A DNA stretch of 43,373 bases from the NCBI GenBank assembly GCA_017543905.1, contig JAFYFC010000011.1:1-43373 (forward strand), given 5' to 3'. The notes beneath the pieces are model-generated. The model did not search any database and was not told the origin of the DNA. It saw only the letters and a program-made list of their open reading frames with translations. Position 1 is the first letter of the stretch. Each line of letters opens with the position of its first letter. Of the stretch, positions 24,217 to 32,406 are shown one piece after another. The stretch is from Clostridia bacterium. GTDB lineage: Bacteria; Bacillota; Clostridia; Christensenellales; Aristaeellaceae. Position numbers and translations under genes: made by a program.

Positions 24217-24939
24217 TCACAGCATTTTCAGGTAGCCGTGCCACATATAGCCCGTCTTGCCCTTGTACTGCACGCGCCACCATTTGGATGAGGAGGACAG
24301 CACCGTCACCTTGCTGCCGTAGGGCGCGGAGATTATTTTGTTGTACTGCGTGCCCTGCCCGCTGCGCATTATAAGGGAGGACGCGGTCACCATCGCGTAC
24401 TTGGCGCTGCCCTTGGCGGAGGACGGGGTCTTTTCCGTGGCGGCGCCCACGTAAACGAGGGACTTGTGCACGTAACCCTGTTCGCCGTTCGGCGTAGCGA
24501 CTAAGTAGAAGGCGCCGTTTGAACCCAGCACCGTTACCTTCTGGCCGTTTTTGAGCGTGCAGATGGACGCGGAGGTCATGCTCGCGCCCGCGCGCATCCT
24601 CGCTGCGGAGCTGGTTACCACGCGGCCGTCCCTAGCGGAGGACATATAGGTCGTGCCCGCGGCGTATTCGGTGCCGTTGCCGCTTATGTAAAGGTTCTTT
24701 ATATAACCGGTCTTGCCGGAGGGAGCCTTTACCTTGCTCCACGTGCCGCCCTTTTCCAAAACGGTGATCTTGTCGCCGTTTTTCAGATAATCCACGACCT
24801 CGAAGGCCGTGCCCGCGCCCTTTCTGAGCGCAAGGGTGCCGGTTTTATAGGCGAGCTTTACGGTCTCCGCGTCCGCAAATAAAAATAAAGAAAGCATGAG
24901 GCAGATCAAAAGCAGCACTGCCGTTATTCTTCTGAACAT
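24217..24939 (-). CDS. Secreted protein with three bacterial SH3 domains
   Basis: 240 residues; start 24939 has GGAGGTG 7 bases upstream. Signal peptide at 1-22 (MFRRITAVLLLICLMLSLFLFADA). Three SH3b repeats follow (about 27-80, 95-150 and 165-240), each with the L-x-x-R-x-G-x-(G/S)-T...V(I)xxL..G..V(I)TVL pattern and a closing W/Y-x-V/K...TGY. There is no catalytic domain such as NlpC/P60 or amidase, so the protein probably binds the cell wall only. It is monocistronic, with its own promoter and terminator. Confidence 0.9.
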   Translation of the reverse strand: MFRRITAVLLLICLMLSLFLFADAETVKLAYKTGTLALRKGAGTAFEVVDYLKNGDKITVLEKGGTWSKVKAPSGKTGYIKNLYISGNGTEYAAGTTYMSSARDGRVVTSSAARMRAGASMTSASICTLKNGQKVTVLGSNGAFYLVATPNGEQGYVHKSLVYVGAATEKTPSSAKGSAKYAMVTASSLIMRSGQGTQYNKIISAPYGSKVTVLSSSSKWWRVQYKGKTGYMWHGYLKML

Positions 24940-24961
24940 ACGTATACACCTCCATGCTTTT

Positions 24962-24970
24962 ATTATACCA
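24962..24970 (-). promoter_or_regulatory. Extended -10 promoter of the SH3 gene
   Basis: Minus strand TGG-TATAAT (24970-24962), 22 bases before the start codon. The -35 position (AATCAT) is not consensus. Confidence 0.65.
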
Positions 24971-25169
24971 CCGCGCGCGGCGGAATGATTTACGTTACTG
25001 TTTATTATATCTGAATTTTTGTTATGAGGGACGCAAGAAGCTTTCACACTTTAGACACAACCGAATTCGGACTGTTTTTGGAGCGGGAGGACGCAGGGGA
25101 ACGACAGTTCAGACGAACGCTTTTCATAAGAGGGGCGCGCAGCACATTTTTCGTAAGCTTCCCTTATAC

Positions 25170-25198
25170 TTGACTTAGTCTTTGACTGGATATATACT
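25170..25198 (+). promoter_or_regulatory. Promoter of the second UroD-family gene
   Basis: TTGACT (25170-25175), a 17-base spacer, TATACT (25193-25198). The 250 bases before it back to the SH3 gene's promoter show nothing else. Confidence 0.75.
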
Positions 25199-25229
25199 TA
25201 TTCTCAGAACAGGCAGCGGGAGGGTGCGT

Positions 25230-26300
25230 ATGCGTTACGATGCGGACAGGGCGATAAAAAGGAACGTGTATTTTACGCTGAACAAAAACGTTACGGGGGC
25301 GCTGGTGCGGGTGACGGATTTTGGCAGGCTCGACGCGCCTGATGTGCTGCCGCTTGAGGAATACGATTTCCCGCGCGACGCGCACAGGTATATGGACGCG
25401 GTCGTCGCGCGCCATCTGCGCTTTATCGAGGCGCATTCCGTGTTCGACGACGATTACCTGCCCGCGACCAAGCCGTTTCTGGGCATCGCGGAGCACAGCT
25501 GCTTTATGGGGGGCGAGGTGACCTTCGGCGGCGACACGAGCTACCACAAGCCGCCGCTTGAGGATATCTGCGCGTGGCGGGAGATAAAGCTCGACCGCGC
25601 GCAGCCGCACTACGCGCTGCTTATGGAGTGCATGGAGTATCTGCACGAAAAGAGCCTTAAATACGGCTTTTTCACGCAGCTGCGCGGCGCGGACGGGCCT
25701 ATGGACGTAGCCAACGCGGTGCGCGGCAACGATCTGCTGTACGATTTGTACGACGAGCCGGAGGAGGTAAAGGCGTTTATGGACTTCTGCGCCGATGCGG
25801 CGGCGTGGACGTTTAAAAACCAGCGTCCCTTCGCCTCGCGCGTGGCGGGCGGCTACATAAGCGGGATGAACATGTGGATGCCCGGCAATTCCATAGGGCA
25901 TATATCCGAGGACGCGTCGTGTCTGTGCTCGCCCGCGCAGTACGCGCAGTTCGGCATGCCGTATACCGAAAAGCTGGTGTCGGGCTGCGATTTCTGGCAG
26001 CTGCACGTGCATTCGCTGGGCAGAGCGTGCATACCGTATTTCGCGCGTCTGCCGAAGCTCGGCATAATGGAGATAAGCTCAGACCCCAATCAGCCCACGG
26101 GGCTTGATACGTTTAAGCAGTACGAAGCGGCATTAAACGGGATTATCGTGAAGGTCGACCTGAACGCGGAGGACGTGGACGCGAGCCTCGATTTTCTTAA
26201 AACCCACAGAACGATAATAAACTTAAGCGCGAAAAACGCAGACGAAGCGCAAACGGCGCTTCAAAAGCTTCGCGAGCACGCCGGCTTTTGCATAAATTAA
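25230..26300 (+). CDS. Uroporphyrinogen decarboxylase-family protein
   Basis: 356 residues from ATG 25230, with GGGAGG 6 bases upstream. UroD/MtaA-type barrel: DLLYDLYDEPEEVKAFMDFCADA and the loop FWQLHVHSLGRACIPYFARL, then IMEISSDPNQPTGLDTF. Where MtaA-like enzymes have H-x-C, this one has LHVHS, so the zinc site differs from the 7.8 kb gene; a Cys follows six residues later. The two genes are distant paralogues. The role may be a corrinoid-dependent demethylation step, but the substrate is unknown and no partner is adjacent. Confidence 0.8.
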   Translation: MRYDADRAIKRNVYFTLNKNVTGALVRVTDFGRLDAPDVLPLEEYDFPRDAHRYMDAVVARHLRFIEAHSVFDDDYLPATKPFLGIAEHSCFMGGEVTFGGDTSYHKPPLEDICAWREIKLDRAQPHYALLMECMEYLHEKSLKYGFFTQLRGADGPMDVANAVRGNDLLYDLYDEPEEVKAFMDFCADAAAWTFKNQRPFASRVAGGYISGMNMWMPGNSIGHISEDASCLCSPAQYAQFGMPYTEKLVSGCDFWQLHVHSLGRACIPYFARLPKLGIMEISSDPNQPTGLDTFKQYEAALNGIIVKVDLNAEDVDASLDFLKTHRTIINLSAKNADEAQTALQKLREHAGFCIN

Positions 26301-26301
26301 C

Positions 26302-26330
26302 TTGACTTATGCGTGCTTAAGCCGTATAAT
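26302..26330 (+). promoter_or_regulatory. Promoter of rplJL
   Basis: TTGACT (26302-26307), a 17-base spacer, TATAAT (26325-26330). Transcription is expected to start near 26337. Confidence 0.9.
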
Positions 26331-26336
26331 ACCGCA

Positions 26337-26456
26337 CGGTAAATCGGCTCTGTGCCAAAGACAGCGAGTGCGAAAGCGTAAATCGTAAGATGCTCGCCGA
26401 GGCGCTAAGGATAGCTTAAGATATATGCTGCCCTTGCGTCTGTGCGCAGGGGTTTT
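26337..26456 (+). ncRNA. Ribosomal protein L10 leader
   Basis: The untranslated leader ahead of rplJ shows the L10-leader pattern: GTGCCAAAGACAGCGAGTGCG, followed by helices and a GCCGAGGCGCTAAGGATAGC-like segment. It ends in an attenuator hairpin CCCTTGCG (26431-26438) with CGCAGGGG (26445-26452) and TTTT. In Firmicutes the L10(L12)4 complex binds this RNA and stops its own synthesis. The match is by eye. Confidence 0.85.
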
Positions 26457-26497
26457 AATTTACCGTCATTACCGGACGGATTGCGAGGTGTTGATAA

Positions 26498-27016
26498 ATG
26501 TCCGAAAATGAAAAACTTTCCGCAGCGAGACTTGCCAAGGAAGGCGTGGTCAAGGAACTGACCGAGAAATTCGCCAAGGCGAAGACCTTCGTACTGGTTG
26601 ACTACCGCGGAGTAACGGTTGCCGAGGATACCGCGCTGCGCACGGAATTCCGTAAGGGCGGCGTGGAATACAGCGTCATCAAAAACAGCATGATCCGCCT
26701 TGCCACGAAGGACACTCCTTACGGCGAGGAGCTCGTTAAGATCCTCGAGGGTCCCACCGCAGTCGCATTCGGTTTCGAAGACCTGGTCGCACCCGCGAAG
26801 ATCGCTGCCGATTACGGCAAGAAGATCAAGAAGCTGGCCATAAAGGGCGGCGTGTGCGACGGAAGCTACCTTGACGAGAAGGGCGTGCAGGCGCTGGCCG
26901 AGCTGCCCGGCAAGGAAGTGCTCATCGCCCGCATCATGGGCAGCATGATGAGCGCGGTATCCGGCTTCGCCCGCGTGGTCGAGGCATACCGCAAAAAGCA
27001 GGCCGGCGAGGAATAA
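26498..27016 (+). CDS. rplJ: 50S ribosomal protein L10
   Basis: 172 residues. Typical L10: KEGVVKELTEKFAKAKTFVLVDYRGVTVAEDTALR (residues 14-48) and SVIKNSMIRLATKDT, then GPTAVAFG. It forms the base of the ribosomal stalk and binds L12 dimers through its C-terminal helix. GAGGTG lies 7 bases before the ATG. First gene of the rplJL operon under leader control. No rplA or rplK lies upstream here, so the operon is separated from them. Confidence 0.97.
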   Translation: MSENEKLSAARLAKEGVVKELTEKFAKAKTFVLVDYRGVTVAEDTALRTEFRKGGVEYSVIKNSMIRLATKDTPYGEELVKILEGPTAVAFGFEDLVAPAKIAADYGKKIKKLAIKGGVCDGSYLDEKGVQALAELPGKEVLIARIMGSMMSAVSGFARVVEAYRKKQAGEE

Positions 27017-27063
27017 GCGCCGCCTAATTCAAACTGACACGAGATTATTATGGAGGTAACAAA

Positions 27064-27435
27064 ATGAACGCTCAGGAGATTATTTCCGCTATTGAGTCTA
27101 TGACTATTCTCGAGCTGGCCGATCTGGTAAAGGCCATGGAAGAGAAGTTCGGCGTATCCGCCGCCGCCCCTGTCGCCGTAGCCGCCGGCCCCGCCGCCGC
27201 TGCCGAGGCAGTTGAAGAGAAGACCGAGTTCGACGTGGTGCTGAAGGAAGTCGGCCCCGAGAAGATCAAGGTCATCAAGGTCGTTCGCGAAGTGTGCCCC
27301 GAGCTGGGTCTGAAGGAAGCCAAGGCCGTCGTAGACGAGGCTCCCAAGACTCTGAAGGAGAACGTGGCAAAGGACGCCGCCGAGGAAATCAAGAAGAAGT
27401 TCGCGGAAGTCGGCGCGACCATCGAAATCAAGTAA
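27064..27435 (+). CDS. rplL: 50S ribosomal protein L7/L12
   Basis: 123 residues: N-terminal dimerisation helix ([26 protein letters not shown]), an Ala-rich hinge, and the C-terminal factor-binding domain with [26 protein letters not shown] and [19 protein letters not shown] lies before the ATG. It recruits elongation factors to the ribosome. Codon use is optimised as expected for a highly expressed gene. Confidence 0.97.
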   Translation: MNAQEIISAIESMTILELADLVKAMEEKFGVSAAAPVAVAAGPAAAAEAVEEKTEFDVVLKEVGPEKIKVIKVVREVCPELGLKEAKAVVDEAPKTLKENVAKDAAEEIKKKFAEVGATIEIK

Positions 27436-27487
27436 TTTTGCGGCGCCTGCGCAGGGATATTTTCTCACGCAGGCCGCATGGATCAAA

Positions 27488-27535
27488 AAAGGGAGACGCC
27501 GGGCTTTGTGCTGGCGTCTCCCTTTCGGATATGGA
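27488..27535. terminator. Terminator hairpin after rplL
   Basis: AAAGGGAGACGCC (27488-27500) pairs perfectly with GGCGTCTCCCTTT (27523-27535). The T tract is short on the plus strand (CCCTTTC) and longer (six T) on the minus strand. Confidence 0.8.
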
Positions 27536-27540
27536 AAGAT

Positions 27541-27909
27541 ATGCTTAGCGACAAATATACCACGCTTGACGAGCTCAAAAAGGCCGTTATCGATATGTGC
27601 ATAAAAAAGCACTGGGGCGGCGAAACGGGCACGCAGAATCCGCAGCACGTCGCCATGGCGATGACGGTTGAGATGAGCGAGCTGCTGGAAAACTTCCAGT
27701 GGCTGGACGCGCACGAGGTGGACGCGCTGGTGCAGGGCGCCGACCCAGAAAGGCGCGCGCGCATAGCGGAGGAGTTCGCGGACGTTATGATGTACGGACT
27801 GCAGCTTATGCGCACGCTTGATATAGACGTATCGCGCGAGATAGAAAAAAAGATCGGCATCGTGCTCGATCGTCCCGCTTCCCGCAAGGGACGGGAAACG
27901 CATACCTGA
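27541..27909 (+). CDS. MazG-like nucleotide pyrophosphohydrolase
   Basis: 122 residues from ATG 27541; the in-frame start at 27478 would place the rplL terminator hairpin inside the gene and is rejected. The all-alpha NTP-pyrophosphatase metal motifs are visible: MTVEMSELLENFQWL (E-x-x-E...) and IAEEFADVMMYGLQLM (E-x-x-D). Such enzymes hydrolyse aberrant NTPs or dNTPs to the monophosphates. The ribosome site is weak (GGAAAG). Next gene starts 14 bases later. Confidence 0.85.
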   Translation: MLSDKYTTLDELKKAVIDMCIKKHWGGETGTQNPQHVAMAMTVEMSELLENFQWLDAHEVDALVQGADPERRARIAEEFADVMMYGLQLMRTLDIDVSREIEKKIGIVLDRPASRKGRETHT

Positions 27910-27923
27910 GAAAGGACGCTTTC

Positions 27924-28190
27924 ATGAAAAAGCTCACACCCAAAAACCTTTTGTACCTGCTGCTGAGCGTCGTGTACGTAGCGGGGCTCGTGGTGATGTT
28001 TTTCGATTTTCCCACTGGCGTAGTCATCTGGGCCGCGGCGTTTTTGCCCAGCTTCATCGTGTTCATGTACGACAGACGGCGCGAATCGCTTAAAAGCGAG
28101 CAGGAGGCCCGCCAAACCAAGGAGGACGCCGAGCTGGTAACCGCCGCGCAGACAGCCGAGGAAAAACAGGCAGGCGAAGAAAAAGAATAG
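27924..28190 (+). CDS. Small membrane protein of unknown function
   Basis: 88 residues: two hydrophobic helices (LLYLLLSVVYVAGLVVMFF and TGVVIWAAAFLPSFIVFMY) followed by a charged coiled-coil-like tail (RRRESLKSEQEARQTKEDAE...EEKQAGEEKE). AAAGGA precedes the ATG. It may be co-transcribed with the MazG-like gene. I do not recognise the family. Confidence 0.75.
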   Translation: MKKLTPKNLLYLLLSVVYVAGLVVMFFDFPTGVVIWAAAFLPSFIVFMYDRRRESLKSEQEARQTKEDAELVTAAQTAEEKQAGEEKE

Positions 28191-28232
28191 TTTCGCTCGT
28201 AAAGACCCGGGGGCTTGGAGGGGCTCATGCCG

Positions 28233-28332
28233 TCTCGCCTGCGGGCTCGGTCACGGTTCGGCTCTGACAGTCCACTGGACTGTCATTCACTACCGAACCG
28301 CGCTGCGCGCCCCTCAAGGGGAAGCCTTTGCG
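28233..28332 (+). repeat. 100-bp hairpin repeat element, copy A
   Basis: An extragenic element between the small membrane protein gene and the radical SAM promoter. CGGTTCGG (28254-28261) pairs with CCGAACCG (28293-28300), enclosing GACAGTCCA (28266-28274), C, TGGACTGTC (28276-28284). The CCCCTCAAGGGGAAG module follows. It matches the reverse complement of 41766-41865 at 92 of 100 bases. Confidence 0.85.
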
Positions 28333-28347
28333 GGGCTTGCTCATTTA

Positions 28348-28376
28348 TTGACTAACTCATTCTACCCGTGTATAAT
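28348..28376 (+). promoter_or_regulatory. Promoter that probably gives a leaderless mRNA
   Basis: TTGACT (28348-28353), a 17-base spacer, TATAAT (28371-28376). The start codon of the radical SAM gene is at 28383, where transcription itself should begin. Confidence 0.85.
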
Positions 28377-28382
28377 ACGCCT

Positions 28383-29279
28383 ATGGAGCTTATACAGGAA
28401 AACTGCACGCTGTGCCCGCGCGCTTGCAAGGCGCGGCGCACACAAACTCAGGGCGCGGGCGTGTGCCGCGTGGGTACGTATCCGCGCATAGCGCGCGCGG
28501 CGCTGCATTTTGACGAGGAGCCGCCGATAAGCGCGGGCGGCGGCAGCGGAGCGGTGTTTTTTTCGGGCTGCACGCTTAAATGCGTGTACTGCCAGAATTA
28601 CGCTGTGAGCCACGAATGCTTCGGGGAGACCGTTTCTCCCGCGAGGCTCAGAGAGATTTATTTCGAGCTGATCGCAAAGGGCGCGCGCAATATAAACCTC
28701 GTGACCGGCACGCAGTTCGTGCCCGCGATACTTAAATCGCTTTCGGGCGGTCTGCCCGTGCCGGTCGTATGGAATTCGGGCGGCTACGAGACGGCAGACA
28801 CGCTCAGGCGGCTCGAGGGCCATATAGACGTGTACCTGCCCGATTTCAAATATATGGACGCGGAGCTCGCCGCGCGCTTAAGCGGCGCGCGCGATTATCC
28901 CGAGGTCGCGCCTAAGGCGATAGCGGAGATGCTGCGCCAGACCGGCAAGGCGGTGTTCGATCAAGACGGGCGCATGCTGCGCGGCACGCTCATCCGCCAT
29001 CTCGTGCTGCCGGGGCAGCTCGACAACACGAAGCAGGTGTTAAGACGCATAAAATGGGACTTCGGGGACGCGTACGTCTCGCTTATGGCGCAGTACGTGC
29101 CTATGGGACGCGCGCAGGAATTTGACGATATAAACCGCACGCTTACGCAGGAGGAATACGAGCAGGCGGCGGAATACATGCAGTATCTGGGAATAGAGCG
29201 CGGCTTTACGCAGGAAACTTGCGCCGCGACAGGCGCGTATACGCCCGCTTTCGATCTTACGGGCGTTCTGCGCGGATAG
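28383..29279 (+). CDS. Radical SAM protein, PflX-like (COG1313)
   Basis: 298 residues. The radical SAM motif C-x3-C-x2-C is CTLKCVYCQN (around residue 65), after an N-terminal Cys cluster (CTLCPRACKARR and GVCRVG) typical of the COG1313/PflX group. The segment 'LHFDEEPPISAGGGSGAVFFSGC' is the family signature. The 4Fe-4S cluster cleaves S-adenosylmethionine; the target is unknown, although relatives are described as pyruvate-formate-lyase activating-like. No ribosome site precedes ATG 28383, and the promoter's -10 ends six bases before it, so translation from a leaderless transcript is likely. The MBL gene follows after 8 bases. Confidence 0.9.
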   Translation: MELIQENCTLCPRACKARRTQTQGAGVCRVGTYPRIARAALHFDEEPPISAGGGSGAVFFSGCTLKCVYCQNYAVSHECFGETVSPARLREIYFELIAKGARNINLVTGTQFVPAILKSLSGGLPVPVVWNSGGYETADTLRRLEGHIDVYLPDFKYMDAELAARLSGARDYPEVAPKAIAEMLRQTGKAVFDQDGRMLRGTLIRHLVLPGQLDNTKQVLRRIKWDFGDAYVSLMAQYVPMGRAQEFDDINRTLTQEEYEQAAEYMQYLGIERGFTQETCAATGAYTPAFDLTGVLRG

Positions 29280-29287
29280 GGAGGAAA

Positions 29288-30112
29288 ATGGAGCTGCTTT
29301 TTGCGCCGCTGTTTTCGGGCTCGAGCGGCAACAGCATATACGTCGGCACTGAGGACGAGGCGGTGATCGTGGACGCGGGCGTATCCGCCAGCGCGATAAT
29401 AAGCGAAATGGGGAGGGCGGGGCTTTCGCCCGCGAGCGTGAAGGCGCTGCTCGTGACGCACGAGCACACGGACCACATAAACGGCGCGGGCGCGCTGGCG
29501 CGCAAGCTCGGCGTGCCGGTGTACGCGACCGAGGGCACCTGGGAAGGCATGTCCCGCCGCGCAGGAAAGCTCGCAGACAGCCAAAAAGTGCGCATAGAGC
29601 GCGGCAGCGATTTTTATATCGGGCGCATAAACGTGCTGCCCTTTCCCATACCGCACGACTGCCGCATGCCCTGCGGCTACACCTTCGCCATCGGAAACGT
29701 AAAGGTAAGCGTAGCCACGGACATCGGCTGCATAAAAGCGGGCTGGACGGACGCGGTCACGGGCAGCGATCTGGTGCTGCTGGAAAGCAATTACGACCCT
29801 GACATGCTTATGGCGGGGCCCTATCCCTACGAGCTCAAGCAGCGCATACTCGGCAGAAGGGGACACCTTTCCAACGAGGACGCGGGCGCGGCGGCGGTTT
29901 TGCTCGTAAATACGGGCACGCGCGCGCTGATACTGGGACATCTTTCCAAGGAAAACAACTTTCCCGAGCTCGCGCTCGAAACCAGCCGGGGCGTGCTCGC
30001 CGAAAACGACATCCGCGCCGGACAGGACGTGTATCTGTCCTATGCGCGGCGGGAGGGGCTCAGCGGCGTTTACCGCGTATCGGACACGCTGGGCGTCGAA
30101 AGGGTGATATAA
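29288..30112 (+). CDS. MBL-fold metallohydrolase, YycJ/WalJ-like
   Basis: 274 residues from ATG 29288, preceded by GGGAGGA. The N-terminal FSGSSGNSIYVG matches YycJ-type proteins. The metal motif is THEHTDHING (H-x-H-x-D-H), with further ligands in FPIPHDCRMPCGY and the D in VATDIGC, and ILGHLSKENNFPE near the end. The YycJ family includes probable DNA exonucleases linked to mismatch repair. The stop codon overlaps the next gene's ATG by one base. Confidence 0.88.
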   Translation: MELLFAPLFSGSSGNSIYVGTEDEAVIVDAGVSASAIISEMGRAGLSPASVKALLVTHEHTDHINGAGALARKLGVPVYATEGTWEGMSRRAGKLADSQKVRIERGSDFYIGRINVLPFPIPHDCRMPCGYTFAIGNVKVSVATDIGCIKAGWTDAVTGSDLVLLESNYDPDMLMAGPYPYELKQRILGRRGHLSNEDAGAAAVLLVNTGTRALILGHLSKENNFPELALETSRGVLAENDIRAGQDVYLSYARREGLSGVYRVSDTLGVERVI

Positions 30113-31125
30113 TGCAGGGTGAAGGCTTCATACTGCCGGACAAGGACAGAGCGCCCTCGGTATTCGGTGCGCTGGTCTTGCTGTTCATTGCGTTTATAGG
30201 GCTCGAGGGCTCGTCAGTTATACTGATGCTGCTTGCGCGCGCCGTCGCGCTCGGGGGCGGAAGCCTTAATGAAAGCGCGCTGGACTTTCTTGCAAGTCTC
30301 ATATATTATACGCTGTTTATCGCTGTGCCTGTACTTGTTTATTACAATAAGCGTCCCGCGATCGCGGTCAACATGCGCATAAAGCCGCTGAGCGGCAAAA
30401 TCGCGCTTTTGTGCGCGCTTGCCGCGATACCGGGCGCATTTTTTGTACAGAGCGTAAACAACCTGTGGTGCATGCTGATAGAGGCGCTGGGCGGGAGGAT
30501 AGTTTCTCCGGAGCTCGTGCTGCCGGACACGCCCGCCGGAATGGCGGGGCTTATACTGTCGACGGCGGCGCTGCCCGCGCTGTGCGAGGAAATGCTGCTG
30601 CGCGGCGTGCTGCTGGGCGCCTACGAGGAAAGAGGCTCGCTAAAGGCGCTGTTTATAGTGAGCGTGTGGTTTATGTGCCTGCACGCCTCCGTAAGCGGCA
30701 TGCCCGCGGAGTTTTTGGGCGGCGTGATGCTCGCCTATCTCGTTATCACCACAGGCTCCGTGTTCGCGGGGATAATATACCACACGGTGCACAATTCCGT
30801 TATACTGGTTATGCTCTACGCCGCGCGCAGGTTAGAGCAGCTGATACAAACGCAGCCGCCGGAGGCGCAGGCGCAGCTCGCCGCGGAAACGGACGGCACG
30901 GTGGGCGTTTTTCCGATGCTGGTAATGGCGGCGGTCACGGGGCTTATACTGTATTTTTTCATACGGCGCATCAGACAAAGCAGGCAGACGGACACATTCG
31001 GCGTGGAGGCGTCGCCTGAGCGCGAAAGAAGCGCATACGAAATAGTCGTGCTGATCTGCTGCGTGCTGTGCGCGCTGGCGCTGTACGCCGCGAACGTCCT
31101 TGAGACCGTGGGGCTTATCAAATGA
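30112..31125 (+). CDS. CPBP-family intramembrane metalloprotease
   Basis: 337 residues with about eight hydrophobic helices. The CPBP (Abi) motifs are present: PALCEEMLLRGVLLGAYEERG (E-E-x3-R), SVWFMCLHASVSG (H) and GIIYHTVHNS (H-x3-N). The family includes CAAX-type prenyl endopeptidases and bacteriocin-immunity proteins. The substrate is unknown. It overlaps the MBL gene by one base and the rlmH gene by four, so it sits in a tight operon with RNA-modification genes. Confidence 0.88.
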   Translation: MQGEGFILPDKDRAPSVFGALVLLFIAFIGLEGSSVILMLLARAVALGGGSLNESALDFLASLIYYTLFIAVPVLVYYNKRPAIAVNMRIKPLSGKIALLCALAAIPGAFFVQSVNNLWCMLIEALGGRIVSPELVLPDTPAGMAGLILSTAALPALCEEMLLRGVLLGAYEERGSLKALFIVSVWFMCLHASVSGMPAEFLGGVMLAYLVITTGSVFAGIIYHTVHNSVILVMLYAARRLEQLIQTQPPEAQAQLAAETDGTVGVFPMLVMAAVTGLILYFFIRRIRQSRQTDTFGVEASPERERSAYEIVVLICCVLCALALYAANVLETVGLIK

Positions 31126-31598
31126 ACGCGCTCGTGCTCTGCGTAGGCTCGCTTAAGGAAAAATGGCAGAAGGACGCCTGCGCGGAATATCTGAAGCGGC
31201 TGAGCCGCTACGGGAAATACGAGGTCTGCGAGGTGCCGGACGAGCCGGAAAGCCCGCGCGCGAGCGAAGCGCTGGACAGCGCGGTAAAGCTCAGGGAGGG
31301 ACGCGCGCTGCTTAAATGCATACGTCCCGAGGACTACGTGATCGCTCTGTGCATAGACGGAAAAGCGTTATCGTCGGAGGAGCTCGCGCGGGAGGTACGC
31401 GCGCGGGAGCAGAGCGGACGGCGCACGGTGCTCGTGATCGGCGGCTCGCTGGGGCTGTCGGACGAGGTGACCGCCCGCGCGGATCTACGCCTGTCGTTTT
31501 CCCGCTTCACGTTCCCGCATCCGCTGATGCGCGTGATACTGCTTGAGCAGCTCTACCGCGCGGCGAAGATAAACGCGGGAGAAAGGTATCATAAATGA
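31122..31598 (+). CDS. rlmH: 23S rRNA (pseudouridine1915-N3)-methyltransferase RlmH
   Basis: 158 residues, SPOUT fold. Signatures: LVIGGSLGLSDEV, FSRFTFPHPLMRVILLEQLYRAAKINAGERYHK (knotted SAM site and C-terminal His-Lys tail). It methylates pseudouridine 1915 in helix 69 of 23S rRNA. ATGA overlaps with the genes on both sides (four bases each), so translation is coupled. Confidence 0.95.
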   Translation: MNALVLCVGSLKEKWQKDACAEYLKRLSRYGKYEVCEVPDEPESPRASEALDSAVKLREGRALLKCIRPEDYVIALCIDGKALSSEELAREVRAREQSGRRTVLVIGGSLGLSDEVTARADLRLSFSRFTFPHPLMRVILLEQLYRAAKINAGERYHK

Positions 31599-32365
31599 AC
31601 GAAAAACTTACCGCAAGCTCGAATCCGCTTATAAAGAGAATAAAGACGCTCTCGGGCGCGCGCGGCCGCAGGGACGCGGGCGCGTTTTTGGTAGAGGGCG
31701 AGGTAATGATACGCGAGGCGCTCTCCTGCGCGCTTACGCCGCGCTGGGCGCTCAGCGAAGAGGAGTGCGCGCTTACGGACGACCTGCGCGCGCTGGGCGC
31801 GGACGTGCGTCTGTGCACGCGCGGCGTGCTCGAGGCGGCGTGCGACACCAAAACTCCGCAGGGCGTGTGCGCGGTGTTCAGTCTGCCCGCCGCGGCGGCG
31901 CTTTCCGGGGACGCGCCGCTTTTGCTCGCGCTGGACGGCGTGCAGGACCCCGGCAATCTGGGTACGATACTGCGCACGGCGGACGCGGCGGGCTTTTGCG
32001 GCGCGCTTTTGTCCCCACTCTGCGCGGACGTGTACGCTCCCAAGGTGCAAAGAGCGGCGATGGGCAGCACCTTCCGCGTGCCAACGCAAAGATGCGCCCT
32101 GCCCGAAGCGCTCGCGTCCCTTAAGACGAGAGGCTGCCGGATAATCGTTTCCGCGCTGGACGGGCTAAATCTCTACGCGCGTCCCGTCTGCGCGCCAAAT
32201 GACAGGCTCGTTCTCGTCATAGGCAGCGAGGCGCACGGCGTGAGCGGAGAGGTAATGCGTCTTGCGGACGTAAAGGTAAAAATCCCCATGCGCGGCCGCG
32301 CGGAAAGCCTGAACGCCGCGGTCGCCGCCGGAATACTCATGTACGAGCTGACGCGGCCGCGCTGA
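31595..32365 (+). CDS. TrmH/SpoU-family RNA 2'-O-methyltransferase
   Basis: 256 residues. N-terminal substrate-binding domain (SSNPLIKRIKTLSGARGRRDAGAFLVEGEVMIREAL) of the L30e-like type. The SPOUT domain carries the three motifs LDGVQDPGNLGTILRTADAAG, VLVIGSEAHGVSGEV and IPMRGRAESLNAAVAAGILMYEL. It methylates a ribose in rRNA or tRNA; the position cannot be told from sequence alone. It overlaps rlmH by four bases. Confidence 0.92.
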   Translation: MNEKLTASSNPLIKRIKTLSGARGRRDAGAFLVEGEVMIREALSCALTPRWALSEEECALTDDLRALGADVRLCTRGVLEAACDTKTPQGVCAVFSLPAAAALSGDAPLLLALDGVQDPGNLGTILRTADAAGFCGALLSPLCADVYAPKVQRAAMGSTFRVPTQRCALPEALASLKTRGCRIIVSALDGLNLYARPVCAPNDRLVLVIGSEAHGVSGEVMRLADVKVKIPMRGRAESLNAAVAAGILMYELTRPR

Positions 32366-32406
32366 AGCAGCGAAGCTGTGATACAAAACAGATAAAGGGT
32401 GATCTT

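Noticed and set aside
27478..27540. Upstream start for the MazG-like gene
   Set aside because: It would place the perfect rplL terminator hairpin inside the coding region, and the added residues are not family-like.
28233..28332. Retron msr/msd or riboswitch
   Set aside because: No reverse transcriptase is nearby, and the inverted second copy next to unrelated genes fits an extragenic repeat better than a riboswitch.
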